NCBI RefSeq assembly: GCF_008704715.1
Contig: NZ_CP023689.1
Coordinates: 1,426,001-1,490,000, forward strand
Direction of reading: 5' to 3'
Length of the DNA stretch: 64,000 nt
Source: Streptomyces chartreusis
GTDB taxonomy: Bacteria; Actinomycetota; Actinomycetes; Streptomycetales; Streptomycetaceae
Shown: piece by piece, positions 17,271 to 24,842 of the stretch
How the letters are laid out: each line of letters starts with the position of its first letter
How positions within the stretch are numbered: the stretch's first letter is position 1
The notes under the pieces: model-generated
Databases searched by the model: none
What the model was told of the DNA's origin: nothing
Seen by the model: only the letters and a program-made list of their open reading frames with translations
Translations under genes and position numbers: made by a program

Positions 17271-17831
17271 TCAGGTGACTTCGTCGACGATGTGGAAGGG
17301 CTTGATGCCCTCGGACACGTAGTGACCTGCGAACTTCGCCGGGACCAGGGTCATCTTGTCCTTGGTGTACGCCTGCTCGACGCTGTCAATGTTGAGCATG
17401 CGGCGGCCGATCACCCGGCGGGTGAGCTGCTCGGGAGCCAGGCCGTCGAGGATGATCGCGAAGTAGTCCGGCTGGTTCGCGCTGGACGAGACGTCCGGGT
17501 CGAAGGACTTGTAGCCCACGCCCGACGCGGCGGTGCCGCCGTTCAGGACGATCGCCAGGTTCTCCAGCGTCGCCTCCGCCAGGGAGGTCTCGATGGTGAA
17601 GTCCTGCTTGGTGCGGCGCGACCCGACGCGGAGGGTGATCTGGTCGACCTCCAGCTCCACGTAGGTCTGGTCGATGACGAGCTTGACGCCGTCCTGGGTG
17701 CCGCCCAGGTCCGTCCACGACGACGCCGGGGGCGCGGTGTTGACGGCGGTGTCGGCGGGCTCGGTCGCGCCGAAGTTGCCCTTGTACAGGGTCGCCGGAC
17801 CCTGCACCAGGTTCGTTGTGGTGACGGCCAT
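17271..17831 (-). CDS. major tail tube protein, 186 aa
   Basis: Placed directly before the tail chaperones, this protein has the length and beta-rich pattern of siphovirus tube subunits. It begins AVTTTNLVQGPATLYKGNFG, a form common to actinophage tail proteins. It contains GVKLVIDQTYVELEVDQ and LRVGSRRTKQDFTIETSL, alternating strands typical of the tube fold. It should polymerise into hexameric rings around the tape measure. The ATG start has a GGAG-type site upstream. Confidence 0.85.
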   Translation of the reverse strand: MAVTTTNLVQGPATLYKGNFGATEPADTAVNTAPPASSWTDLGGTQDGVKLVIDQTYVELEVDQITLRVGSRRTKQDFTIETSLAEATLENLAIVLNGGTAASGVGYKSFDPDVSSSANQPDYFAIILDGLAPEQLTRRVIGRRMLNIDSVEQAYTKDKMTLVPAKFAGHYVSEGIKPFHIVDEVT

Positions 17832-17834
17832 GGC

Positions 17835-18032
17835 TTAGTTCTCCTTGCTGCGGGCCGTGCCGGAGACGGCGGCGGGCTTCTTGGTCGCGGGCGGGGGCCC
17901 GGCGTCAGCGAGAATCCCGGAGGGCTCGTCGTCGGCGAGCAGGAGCTTCTGTCGCTTCAGGTCGAGGTACTCCGCCTCGCCGACCTCGATCGGCTGGTCG
18001 GGTCGCATGGTGGTGCGGACGGTCCGCGTCAT
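17835..18032 (-). CDS. hypothetical protein, 65 aa
   Basis: The ATG at 18032 overlaps the stop of the upstream gene. The product begins MTRTVRTTMRPDQPIEVGEAEYLDLKR. Its N-terminal 45 residues resemble small connector-region proteins of Streptomyces phages, and the tail is Ala/Pro-rich and probably disordered. It sits between the tail terminator region and the major tail protein. No known domain. Confidence 0.65.
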   Translation of the reverse strand: MTRTVRTTMRPDQPIEVGEAEYLDLKRQKLLLADDEPSGILADAGPPPATKKPAAVSGTARSKEN

Positions 18033-18259
18033 CGGTAGGCACTCCTCACGAGCGGGAACTGGTGGTGAGAGAACTGCGGATGGAAGCGGAGCTCCAGGCA
18101 GTCCTCGGGGCGCAGACTCGGCGGGCACGGCACGACCCGGATGTCGCCGGCCAGCAGGAACTCCAGCTCAGCCCGGTCGCCGTGGATCAGCGTCTTGCCG
18201 TTCCAGCTGAGGAGCTGCCCGTGCGGGGTGTTCTCCTGCACGGCCCACATGCGGGTCAT
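18029..18259 (-). CDS. hypothetical connector-region protein, 76 aa
   Basis: The start at 18259 gives MTRMWAVQENTPHG. It overlaps the previous gene by ATGA and the following one likewise. It has one compact domain with LLSWNGKTLIHGDRAELEFLLAGD, an alternating beta/helix pattern. Later it has two Cys (PCPPSLRPEDCLEL) and several His. The function is not recognised. It lies within the head-tail joining genes. Confidence 0.6.
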   Translation of the reverse strand: MTRMWAVQENTPHGQLLSWNGKTLIHGDRAELEFLLAGDIRVVPCPPSLRPEDCLELRFHPQFSHHQFPLVRSAYR

Positions 18260-18723
18260 GACGGGACCTCCGTCCATGCGATGACCAGGCCCGGGATGTC
18301 GTAGCGGGCGTATGGAGAGGCGTCGTCCGGGACCCGCCGTGGATCCCCGGTGGTGTACGCGGACTTGACCTGCACGTCGGGGAAGTTGCCCGGCAGTGAC
18401 AGGCGGGTCTTCGGCACGTTGTCGTGGTCCAGGCACGCGGCGACGATGGCCTCGGCGAGGTTCGATGCCTGCCCCCACGGCGGCTTCTGTGAGTCCGGGT
18501 TGACGGCCCAGCAGCTCAGGCCCATCACGGGGGTGCGCAGCGGGACGTAGATGTTCGAGGAGCCTCCGGCGACAACGTGGGTGACGAACCCTCCGTTGGC
18601 CCAGGAGATGGTGCCGTCGTCTGCGGGCTTGGGCAGGGTGGTGGCGACACGGTCTCCGACGACGGTCTTGAGCCAGGCGGTGGTCACCAGTTCCGGGGTG
18701 GCGTGCAGGACGGGTGTGCTCAT
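18256..18723 (-). CDS. head-tail joining / tail terminator-like protein, 155 aa
   Basis: ATG at 18723 has AGAGGAGGAC upstream. The position, two genes before the major tail protein and after the HK97-gp10-like gene, is where tail terminator proteins are found. The sequence TPELVTTAWLKTVVGDRVA and PLRTPVMGLSCWAVN fits a small alpha/beta protein that needs the subunit number for terminating the tube. A C-terminal VIAWTEVPS strand is also typical. Assignment rests on position, length and general pattern, not on a diagnostic motif. Confidence 0.62.
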   Translation of the reverse strand: MSTPVLHATPELVTTAWLKTVVGDRVATTLPKPADDGTISWANGGFVTHVVAGGSSNIYVPLRTPVMGLSCWAVNPDSQKPPWGQASNLAEAIVAACLDHDNVPKTRLSLPGNFPDVQVKSAYTTGDPRRVPDDASPYARYDIPGLVIAWTEVPS

Positions 18724-19091
18724 GCCGTCCTCCTCTGGAAGAGGGCGGGGCGCAGGTACGGCATCGGCGGGGTGCCGGGGTGGTTGACGCGTGCGACGGG
18801 GTGGTCGGCGTCCGGCCAGTGCAACGCCTTCTTGGTGCTGGGGACGATGACGTGCGGGCCCGTTCCGAGTTCCACATCGGTGGAGTAGTTGCAGTCCAGT
18901 GAGCCGACGCGCAGCACCTTGTCGTGGCATTCGGAGCGCAAGGAGTCGTGCAGGCGGCCTGAGCGCTTGTGCACGTAGTCGCGGGCGTCGCCGAGGATGG
19001 CGGGGCCGATGGTGTCGCCGAGCCAGTCGTTGATGGCTGCGTCGACGTGTGCGCGTGCGGAAGGGTCGATCCGCACACCGGATCGCGCCAT
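18720..19091 (-). CDS. HK97-gp10-like head-tail connector, 123 aa
   Basis: The start at 19091 (MARSGVRIDPSARAHVDAAIN) has a GGAGGCGG site. An upstream ATG at 19151 is possible but would add a low-complexity leader. The pattern YVHKRSGRLHDSLRSE followed by VELGTGPHVIVPSTKKALHW is that of HK97 gp10-like minor proteins, which have a helix with RTGxLxxS and then a beta sheet. These proteins join head to tail. Confidence 0.72.
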   Translation of the reverse strand: MARSGVRIDPSARAHVDAAINDWLGDTIGPAILGDARDYVHKRSGRLHDSLRSECHDKVLRVGSLDCNYSTDVELGTGPHVIVPSTKKALHWPDADHPVARVNHPGTPPMPYLRPALFQRRTA

Positions 19092-19201
19092 GGCCGCCTC
19101 CTCTCCGAAGGTGGTCGTCGTGCTCGATGGCCGCCCGGTCTCCCCGAGCATGTGGCCCTGTTCGGTTGTCGCCTTCTTCCTGCTGTCAGGAAAAAGGCAG
19201 G

Positions 19202-19534
19202 TCAGGTAGTGCGTCGGAGGTCGACGCGCCGGTCTACTTGGATCGCCGGGTTCGCCATCCCGGAGACGGCGTCGACGATGTACTTGTCGCCGGTGCGTTC
19301 ATCGAGGACCCGGTCGTTGTCGGTGATGTCCGTGCCGGCCGGTACCCGGGCGACGGCGTAGCGGACGGTGCGCGGGGTCGGGTTCTCCCTGCCGGACACG
19401 CGTCGTGTCTGCTCGACGAGGCTGGCCGGGATCCCGGTGGCGATCGGGGTGTCGGTGTCCCGCTCGTCCCCGAACTCGTCCTCCTCGGTGCCACGGAGGA
19501 TGGTGACCTTGGTGGTGGCGATCGCCTGCATCAC
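19202..19534 (-). CDS. head closure / head-tail adaptor protein, 110 aa
   Basis: The GTG at 19534 overlaps the previous stop, and ATG at 19531 is the alternative. The product (TTKVTILRGTEEDEFGDERD, then RVSGRENPTPRTVRYAVARV, then DRVLDERTGDKYIVDAV) is an all-beta small protein. It matches the usual head-closure pattern in which DRVxDxxTGxxYxVxxV is a hallmark. It should plug the connector after packaging. About 110 bases separate it from the next gene, with no clear feature in that gap. Confidence 0.72.
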   Translation of the reverse strand: MMQAIATTKVTILRGTEEDEFGDERDTDTPIATGIPASLVEQTRRVSGRENPTPRTVRYAVARVPAGTDITDNDRVLDERTGDKYIVDAVSGMANPAIQVDRRVDLRRTT

Positions 19535-19977
19535 GGCCCCCCGCCGGTCGGGGCCCAGACGAACGAGTCGTCCGAGCTGTCCGAGAGCGGATTACCGACG
19601 GGGAGGCTGGCGCTCTCGACCGCCGAGCGGATGTGTACGGTCCGCGACCGCATCCACGACACCCTGCGCAGGGCGCGGGCCGCCATGGGTGCGAGGACCA
19701 GGCCGTCGTCCTTCAGGCTGGACGACACCTGGTCCTGCTGGATCTGCGTGGCATCCAGCCGCGTCTCCAGCCCGAACTGGCCTGCCGCCCATGCTGCCTG
19801 TCGGGCGACGGCCCGGCCCAGCCAGTAGAGATCCCGCGTCCGGATCCGCGGCGTGTCCTCGTACACCCGGCCGCTGAAGATCTCGATGTCGTCCTGCGCC
19901 TGGGCAAGCTGCTGGACCGTCACCGACACGCCGGTGACGTTGTTGACCTGCTGCACGGTCGCCCAGGCGTTGACCAT
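19531..19977 (-). CDS. head-tail connector (adaptor) protein, 148 aa
   Basis: A helical protein beginning MVNAWATVQQVNNVTGVSVTVQQL. It has a DIEIFSGRVYEDTPRIRTRD segment and a long Arg/Ala helix. This is the usual layout of the gp6-like adaptor that binds the portal. It is encoded right after the capsid region and overlaps the head-closure gene. The C-terminal 30 residues are flexible and acidic. Confidence 0.68.
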   Translation of the reverse strand: MVNAWATVQQVNNVTGVSVTVQQLAQAQDDIEIFSGRVYEDTPRIRTRDLYWLGRAVARQAAWAAGQFGLETRLDATQIQQDQVSSSLKDDGLVLAPMAARALRRVSWMRSRTVHIRSAVESASLPVGNPLSDSSDDSFVWAPTGGGP

Positions 19978-19978
19978 G

Positions 19979-20356
19979 TCAGTCGCCGCCCTCGATCACG
20001 TCGCGGGGCGTGGTGGTGTCTGCCGGGTTGTGGTCGACCGACGCGGGGACGGTCTCCACGGAGTACGTGAGCGTCAGCGACTTCCCGTCGCGGTGCTCGA
20101 CGGAGCCGTCGAAGGACACGTCGCCGCGCGGGTGCAGGCCCCGCTGGATCGCCTCGTTCACGGTGCCGGCCTTGTTCGCGTCGTGCGCGTCGTCCTCGTC
20201 GGTCCACTGCGAGGCAAGGACGACGAACTCCTTGACGAAGCTCATGCCCTCGGCGCCGTCCGCGGTGCGCTCGTCGACCTCGACCTCAGGCTCACCGGCC
20301 TTCGCCGGGTGCTGCTTGGCGCGTGCGCTGCTGGCGGTCTTCTTCGCTGCTGCCAC
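19979..20356 (-). CDS. hypothetical protein after major capsid, 125 aa
   Basis: The GTG start has a GGAGGTGAG site. The N-terminal 25 residues are Ala/Lys-rich (AAAKKTASSARAKQHPAKAG). Residues 40-100 form a compact domain with MSFVKEFVVLASQWTDEDD and DGKSLTLTYSVETVPASVD. It could be a head decoration or minor connector protein, since such genes often follow the capsid gene. No motif distinguishes these options. Confidence 0.6.
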   Translation of the reverse strand: MAAAKKTASSARAKQHPAKAGEPEVEVDERTADGAEGMSFVKEFVVLASQWTDEDDAHDANKAGTVNEAIQRGLHPRGDVSFDGSVEHRDGKSLTLTYSVETVPASVDHNPADTTTPRDVIEGGD

Positions 20357-20378
20357 GGCTCACCTCCCTTGCGTTGCT

Positions 20379-20411
20379 GTCGCGCCGCCCGGAGCCGTCG
20401 GGCGGCGCGAC
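20379..20411 (-). terminator. 13-bp stem hairpin after the major capsid gene
   Basis: Perfect arms at 20379-20391 and 20399-20411 with a 7-base loop, 12 bases after the capsid stop. There is no U-run, which is common for Streptomyces terminators. It could also protect the capsid mRNA or set the capsid-to-connector ratio. Confidence 0.75.
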
Positions 20412-20422
20412 ACGAAGAGGGG

Positions 20423-21337
20423 TCAGCCGACGAGGATGGAAGCGCCGGCCGGGTGGCCGTAGGCCCAGCCACGGCGGGCGCGCATCTTCAGGATCGACTC
20501 GTCCGTCAGCGCGGACAGGCCGTCGCGGCCGTCGATGAACACGGACTCCGGGCCGGACCGACGGCCGAGGAGCATGAGCTCCGGGTTGACGAACGCCATG
20601 ATCGGACGGCCCGACGGTGCGGCGCTGGCCGTGGCGTTCAGGCGTGCGCCGAGGCTCCAGCGGACGGGAACGTTGAAGATGGTGTCCGGGGTGCCCGCAG
20701 TGCCCTCGACGAAGATGGGCCGGCTCTCGCCGTCCTTCACACCGCGCAGGAACTTCCTGAACGAGGTGTGGGCGATGGCGTAGGTGTTGCCCGGGTCGAA
20801 GTAGTCGCCGGTCTCGACCGCGCCGACGGCGGTGGAGAACTCGTCGTAGGTCGGGGCGTTCGCGGACGCGGCGGTGGTGATGTTCGCGCCGCCGGTGTAC
20901 CCGAGGTCGGAGTCCGTGGTGTTCAGCAGCTGGTAGAGGCTGGTGAACGGGATCGTGGTGCCGTTGGACGCGGCGGACACCGCGAGGCACGCGTTGTCGA
21001 TCATCTTGGCGTAGGACTTGCCCCAGCCGAGCATCTTCGCGTTGATGAGGTCGGCGACCGAGTCGTCGATGTCCTCCTCAGCGAGGCGGACGGCCTTGCC
21101 GAACTTGCGGGCGGTAAGCAGCACTTCGTCGTTGAGGCTGACGTCCTCGCCGTAGGTGCCGCCCTTGGCGACGACGTCGACGCCCATGCCCGCGGTGCGC
21201 GGGACGTGCTTGGTGTCGGACCCCATGGTGATCGGGGACGCGAGGGCCTCGACGGCGGAGATCTGGAGTACGGCCTGGATGACCTGGGATGTCTCCCACT
21301 CTTCGGGAATCCAGGCTTCAGCGGTGTTGCGTGCCAC
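20423..21337 (-). CDS. major capsid protein (HK97 fold), 304 aa
   Basis: This follows the scaffold gene and precedes the connectors. The N-arm MARNTAEAWIPEEWETSQVIQAV, with VEALASPITMGSD and a VSLNDEVLLTARKFGKAVRL segment, are features of HK97-fold major capsid proteins from actinophages. Residues 130-300 (FTSLYQLLN, later ILKMRARRGWAYGHPAGASILVG) form the P and A domains. Length is normal. The scaffold is separate, so no N-terminal delta domain is expected. The GTG start has a strong GGAGGG site. Hairpins flank the gene on both sides. Confidence 0.92.
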   Translation of the reverse strand: MARNTAEAWIPEEWETSQVIQAVLQISAVEALASPITMGSDTKHVPRTAGMGVDVVAKGGTYGEDVSLNDEVLLTARKFGKAVRLAEEDIDDSVADLINAKMLGWGKSYAKMIDNACLAVSAASNGTTIPFTSLYQLLNTTDSDLGYTGGANITTAASANAPTYDEFSTAVGAVETGDYFDPGNTYAIAHTSFRKFLRGVKDGESRPIFVEGTAGTPDTIFNVPVRWSLGARLNATASAAPSGRPIMAFVNPELMLLGRRSGPESVFIDGRDGLSALTDESILKMRARRGWAYGHPAGASILVG

Positions 21338-21358
21338 GGGAGCCCTCCTGCGGGCGGC

Positions 21359-21396
21359 GTGATGGGGAATCGAGTCGTGGGCTCGGGCCCCATCAC
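21359..21396 (-). terminator. hairpin between scaffold and capsid genes
   Basis: Inverted arms of 9 bp at 21359-21367 and 21388-21396 with a 20-base loop, in the 138-base gap upstream of the capsid start. It may be a partial terminator, a processing site or an mRNA stabiliser. No promoter is obvious between it and the capsid start. Confidence 0.5.
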
Positions 21397-21475
21397 GGGC
21401 GCCTTCGCAAGCAAGGGCGGTGGCCGGCTCCGATCACCGGAGCAATTCACCTGGTGACGAATATACCTCCGGGTG

Positions 21476-22195
21476 TCAAGCCCTGCCGAGGATCCGGGCC
21501 GCGTGCAGCTCCGCCGTCGACTTCGGCTTCTCGGCGGCCGGCGGCTTCGGCGCCCCGGTCGGCCGGGGCTTCGGCTTGGGCTTGTCCTGCGGCAGCAGCT
21601 CCGGGTACTCGGACTTGACCCGGTCCACCTCAGCCTCGGCCCCGACGAGGTCCCCCTCGTCGTCGACGCTGATCGCGTCCCAGTCGATGAGCTTCATCAG
21701 CCGGTCCGGCGCCGTGAACCCCGCCTCCGCCAGCGCCGCGCGGACGCCGGACTTCTTCATCGGCTCCCGGAACCGCTTCTCGCCCTCCTCGCGCGCCTCG
21801 CGCAGGGCCTTCTCGTGCTCCGTCTCGCCCGCGCGGGCGGCTTCCTCCAGCTCCTTGTTGCGGAGCCGGTGCCGCTTGCCGTCGTCGTTGGACTTCTTCA
21901 GCGCGGCCTGCGTCCGCTCCCACTCCTCCTTAGACGGCGGCTTCCACGGCTCCGGCTCGGTCTTGCCCGCGGGCGGCTTGGGCTTCGGCTTGTCGTCCGG
22001 CTCCGGGGCGGGATCGGGCTCCGGGTCCGGGTCGTCGGCCGGGTCGGGCTCGGGGTCGTCGTCGACGATCACGTCCGGCTCGTCGTCGTCGGCGCCGCCG
22101 GCGATGATGTGGATCGGCCGGCCATCGGCCCGGTATCCGAGGATCGAGCCGGGCGGCCGGGTGATGCGGCGGCGGGTGGTGGTGTGGATGCCCAT
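21476..22195 (-). CDS. capsid scaffolding protein, 239 aa
   Basis: The start at 22195 has GGGAGAA upstream. The product is highly charged. Residues 10-90 are acidic and proline-rich (DPEPDPADDPDPEPDPAPEP). Residues 90-150 form a long charged helix (KEEWERTQAALKKSNDDGKR), then KKSGVRAALAEAGFTAPDRL, a pattern recurring in phage scaffolds. The C-terminus is Lys/Pro-rich and probably binds the capsid protein. No protease domain is visible. Position between the MuF-like and capsid genes agrees with a scaffold. Confidence 0.85.
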   Translation of the reverse strand: MGIHTTTRRRITRPPGSILGYRADGRPIHIIAGGADDDEPDVIVDDDPEPDPADDPDPEPDPAPEPDDKPKPKPPAGKTEPEPWKPPSKEEWERTQAALKKSNDDGKRHRLRNKELEEAARAGETEHEKALREAREEGEKRFREPMKKSGVRAALAEAGFTAPDRLMKLIDWDAISVDDEGDLVGAEAEVDRVKSEYPELLPQDKPKPKPRPTGAPKPPAAEKPKSTAELHAARILGRA

Positions 22196-22221
22196 CTGTG
22201 TTCTCCCATCACGGGGTTGGC

Positions 22222-22243
22222 GGCGGCCCATCGTCGGGCCGCC
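22222..22243 (-). terminator. 8-bp hairpin between scaffold and MuF-like genes
   Basis: Perfect arms at 22222-22229 and 22236-22243 with a 6-base loop lie in the 54-base gap after the MuF-like stop. It could reduce or stabilise transcripts between genes. No U-run. Confidence 0.5.
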
Positions 22244-22249
22244 CGGGGT

Positions 22250-23266
22250 CTATGCGGCGGCCGGGAAGCGGCCGTTCCTGACGGCGGTACGGGCGACCGT
22301 CTGCACCGCCGGCAGCAAGTCATCGACGGTGCGCAGCAGTTCGCGGGCGGCCCGGATACGGACGGTCGTCGACTCCGAGGGGCGAGCACGGCCGTAGCCG
22401 ATCGACCGCTCGGCCTCTCGGCGCAGAGCCTCCGGGAAGGCGATGCCGACCGCGGGCCACCGGTTCGACCAGGGCACGGTCCGGCACCGGCAGTGCTGGT
22501 GCAGCGGCGGCCCGGGCACACCGGCCGCCCGCAGACGGCGCTGTCGGGGGTCCCACGACAGGCCGCCCGGGAACGACTCGTCCTGCTGGACGATGAGGCC
22601 GCTGTAGGCGAGGCAGCGCACGCAGGCGTCGGCCTCGGCGACCCACAGCCGCAGGGTTCCCGCCGATCGGGCGACCGCGTCGAGGCCCTCGGCGACGGCG
22701 GCGGCCGTGACCCAGGCGATGTGGCCGCGCGACAGCGACACCGCCGCGCGGGCCGCGCCCAGTCCGGCCAGTACGTGCGACCAGCGCGAGACGTTGCCGC
22801 TCGCGAGCATGTGCAGGGCCCGGTCCCGGCGTTCGGTGACCATGTTGGCCAGCCGTGCGGCCTCGGCCCGCAAGTTCCGTGACGGCTGCGGGATGGCCGG
22901 GACGCGGAGCCGTCGGCCGGTCGCCGCGGCCATGAACGCCGCGCCCTGCTGCGCGCCGAGGGTCACCGCATCCTCCACTGCACCGGTGAGCGCCGCGGTG
23001 GCGCGGGGGCCGAGCGCTCCGAGGATGCGACGGACGGCCGCGCGGGCGGCGGCGAGGAGCCGGCGCAGCAAGTCCCCTGCCGTGGCGGGCCGGTTGGGGC
23101 CGCCGAAGGCCCGCGTCCACGCCGTCAGCGTCGCCTCGATGAGGCGCTTCAGAGAGCGGTCCGCGGACCCAACGCCGGCAGTGGTGATGCCGTCCTCCAG
23201 CGCGGCGACCTCGTCGGTGTGCTCGACCTGGACCAGGCGCAGCAGGTCAGCGGACTCGTAGGCCAT
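22250..23266 (-). CDS. MuF-like minor head protein, 338 aa
   Basis: Start ATG at 23266, overlapping the portal stop. Residues 1-200 are helical (LVQVEHTDEVAALEDGITTAG). The C-terminal half holds the MuF signature, EADACVRCLAYSG at about residue 214 and PPLHQHCRCRTVPW at about 259, a Cys/His set that probably binds zinc. In other phages such proteins bind the portal inside the head and may be ejected with DNA. The order portal, MuF, scaffold, capsid is conserved. Confidence 0.87.
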   Translation of the reverse strand: MAYESADLLRLVQVEHTDEVAALEDGITTAGVGSADRSLKRLIEATLTAWTRAFGGPNRPATAGDLLRRLLAAARAAVRRILGALGPRATAALTGAVEDAVTLGAQQGAAFMAAATGRRLRVPAIPQPSRNLRAEAARLANMVTERRDRALHMLASGNVSRWSHVLAGLGAARAAVSLSRGHIAWVTAAAVAEGLDAVARSAGTLRLWVAEADACVRCLAYSGLIVQQDESFPGGLSWDPRQRRLRAAGVPGPPLHQHCRCRTVPWSNRWPAVGIAFPEALRREAERSIGYGRARPSESTTVRIRAARELLRTVDDLLPAVQTVARTAVRNGRFPAAA

Positions 23267-24825
23267 CAGCTGTCCTCCTGGGCCTGCGCGAGCGCCTCCA
23301 AGTCGTCGATCGCGCCGGACATGAGCGCGGTGACCTGCTCGCTGGTGATGACGCCGAGCGCGGCCGCAGCGCCGAGCTTCTGTGCGGAGTCGGCGAGGGA
23401 GGCGAGGACGTCGACGCGGCGCTGAAGCTCGGCGTCGTCGGTGCCCGTGAGCCAGGCGTCGACCTGCTCGGACCGGTAGCCGGCCTCCATGAGGGCCTGG
23501 CGGCGCGGCACTCCGGCTTCGATCTTTGCCTTGACGGTCTGCCAGCCCTCTGCGGAGGAGACGGAGCGGGCGGGTACCCAGTCCACGGTGACGACCGGAT
23601 CCTCGACGCCGAGGCGGCGCAGGGCGAAGGTGATCGCTTCGTGGAGGCTGGCGCCGTAGGAGGTCTGCCGGTTCTCGACCTTGCTGATGTAGGGGCCGTC
23701 TTCCTCGCGGTAGGACTCGCCGGACCGCTGGGAGGACTGCGGGTCGAACATGCGCAGCGGCGTGTCCGTGATCTGCGCCATCGCCCGCACGTTGAACATG
23801 ATCGGGTCGAGGAACACGTCCGGGTCCGCGGCAGTGAACTGGCCGACAGCCTTGTAGCCGCGCAGCAGCCACATCTCGCCGGGCCCGGCCTTCAGGCTGG
23901 AGTCGTCACCGGAGTCGGACGGGCCGGTGCCCGCGTCGTCGGGCGGCCAGTCATCGTCATCGAAGTCGCCGGGCTCCAGGTCGGACGTGTCCGTGGTCGC
24001 GGTCTCGGTGAGCGCGTACCGCTGCGGGGCACCCTGGTAGTCGACGGTGCCCATGTGCGTGGCCTGGAGCTTGGTGATGGCGTTCTGCGGGCCGTAGGCG
24101 CCGTAGTGCTCCGGGACGCCGTAGGGCCGGTCGGTGCGGAAGTGGAAGACCGGCTGTTCGTTCCAGTCGTGCTCGATCAGCCACGACTCGGGGTCTTCCT
24201 CGTCGGCGGGCCAGTGAGTCCAGTCGGCGGCCTTGTCGCCCTTGGAGTCCTTGCCGGTGGTCCACCGTTCGGTGCGGTCGTCGTAGTACAACTCGGCGCG
24301 ATGGTAGGGGCCCTCGCACCACTTCTTGATCGTGTACGCCTTGCGGCGGGGGTTGTCCTCGGCGTAGATGACGCGGACGGTCTGCGGGGAGTTGTAGAAC
24401 ATCTCGACCCGCACCACTTTGCCGGCGTCGTCCTCGACCGGGACGACCATGAGGTAGGCGTCGCCGTACTCGCAGCCGCGGCGGAACAGGTCGGGCAGTT
24501 CGAGGTTGAGCTGGTTGTCCTGCCAGATCTTGGAGATGAGGTCGTTCGTCGCGTCGTCGGGGCTGGTGATCGAGGCGACCTTCAGCCGGTGGGCGACGGC
24601 GTTGACGGGGGTCTTCGCGAAGTTGAGGTCGAAGTCGATCTGGTGGGCGGCGAGGGCGCGGCGCAGGCGGGCGCTGGTGAAGACTTCGGGGACCTTGCCG
24701 TCGTAGTAGGTCTGGGCCTGGTCGTAGCCGGGGCGGGCCTCTTTGAGTTCATCGATGCCGAACATGAGGTCTGTGCGGTCGACCGTCTCGTCTTCCAATG
24801 CGACCTCCCCAGTCAAGGCAAGCAT
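23266..24825 (-). CDS. portal protein, 519 aa
   Basis: The dodecameric ring through which DNA enters and leaves the head. It follows the large terminase and precedes the MuF-like gene. Features include YDGKVPEVF, the NFAKTPVNAVAHRLKV region of portal N-domains, GCEYGDAYLMVV, and a C-terminal helical region with LRRLGVEDPVVTVDW and a crown-like acidic tail. Residues 275-310 are an Asp/Ser-rich insertion (DTSDLEPGDFDDDDWPPD). Length is normal. It overlaps the next gene by one base. Confidence 0.9.
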   Translation of the reverse strand: MLALTGEVALEDETVDRTDLMFGIDELKEARPGYDQAQTYYDGKVPEVFTSARLRRALAAHQIDFDLNFAKTPVNAVAHRLKVASITSPDDATNDLISKIWQDNQLNLELPDLFRRGCEYGDAYLMVVPVEDDAGKVVRVEMFYNSPQTVRVIYAEDNPRRKAYTIKKWCEGPYHRAELYYDDRTERWTTGKDSKGDKAADWTHWPADEEDPESWLIEHDWNEQPVFHFRTDRPYGVPEHYGAYGPQNAITKLQATHMGTVDYQGAPQRYALTETATTDTSDLEPGDFDDDDWPPDDAGTGPSDSGDDSSLKAGPGEMWLLRGYKAVGQFTAADPDVFLDPIMFNVRAMAQITDTPLRMFDPQSSQRSGESYREEDGPYISKVENRQTSYGASLHEAITFALRRLGVEDPVVTVDWVPARSVSSAEGWQTVKAKIEAGVPRRQALMEAGYRSEQVDAWLTGTDDAELQRRVDVLASLADSAQKLGAAAALGVITSEQVTALMSGAIDDLEALAQAQEDS

Positions 24826-24842
24826 ACGCAGTCACCTTCGAA

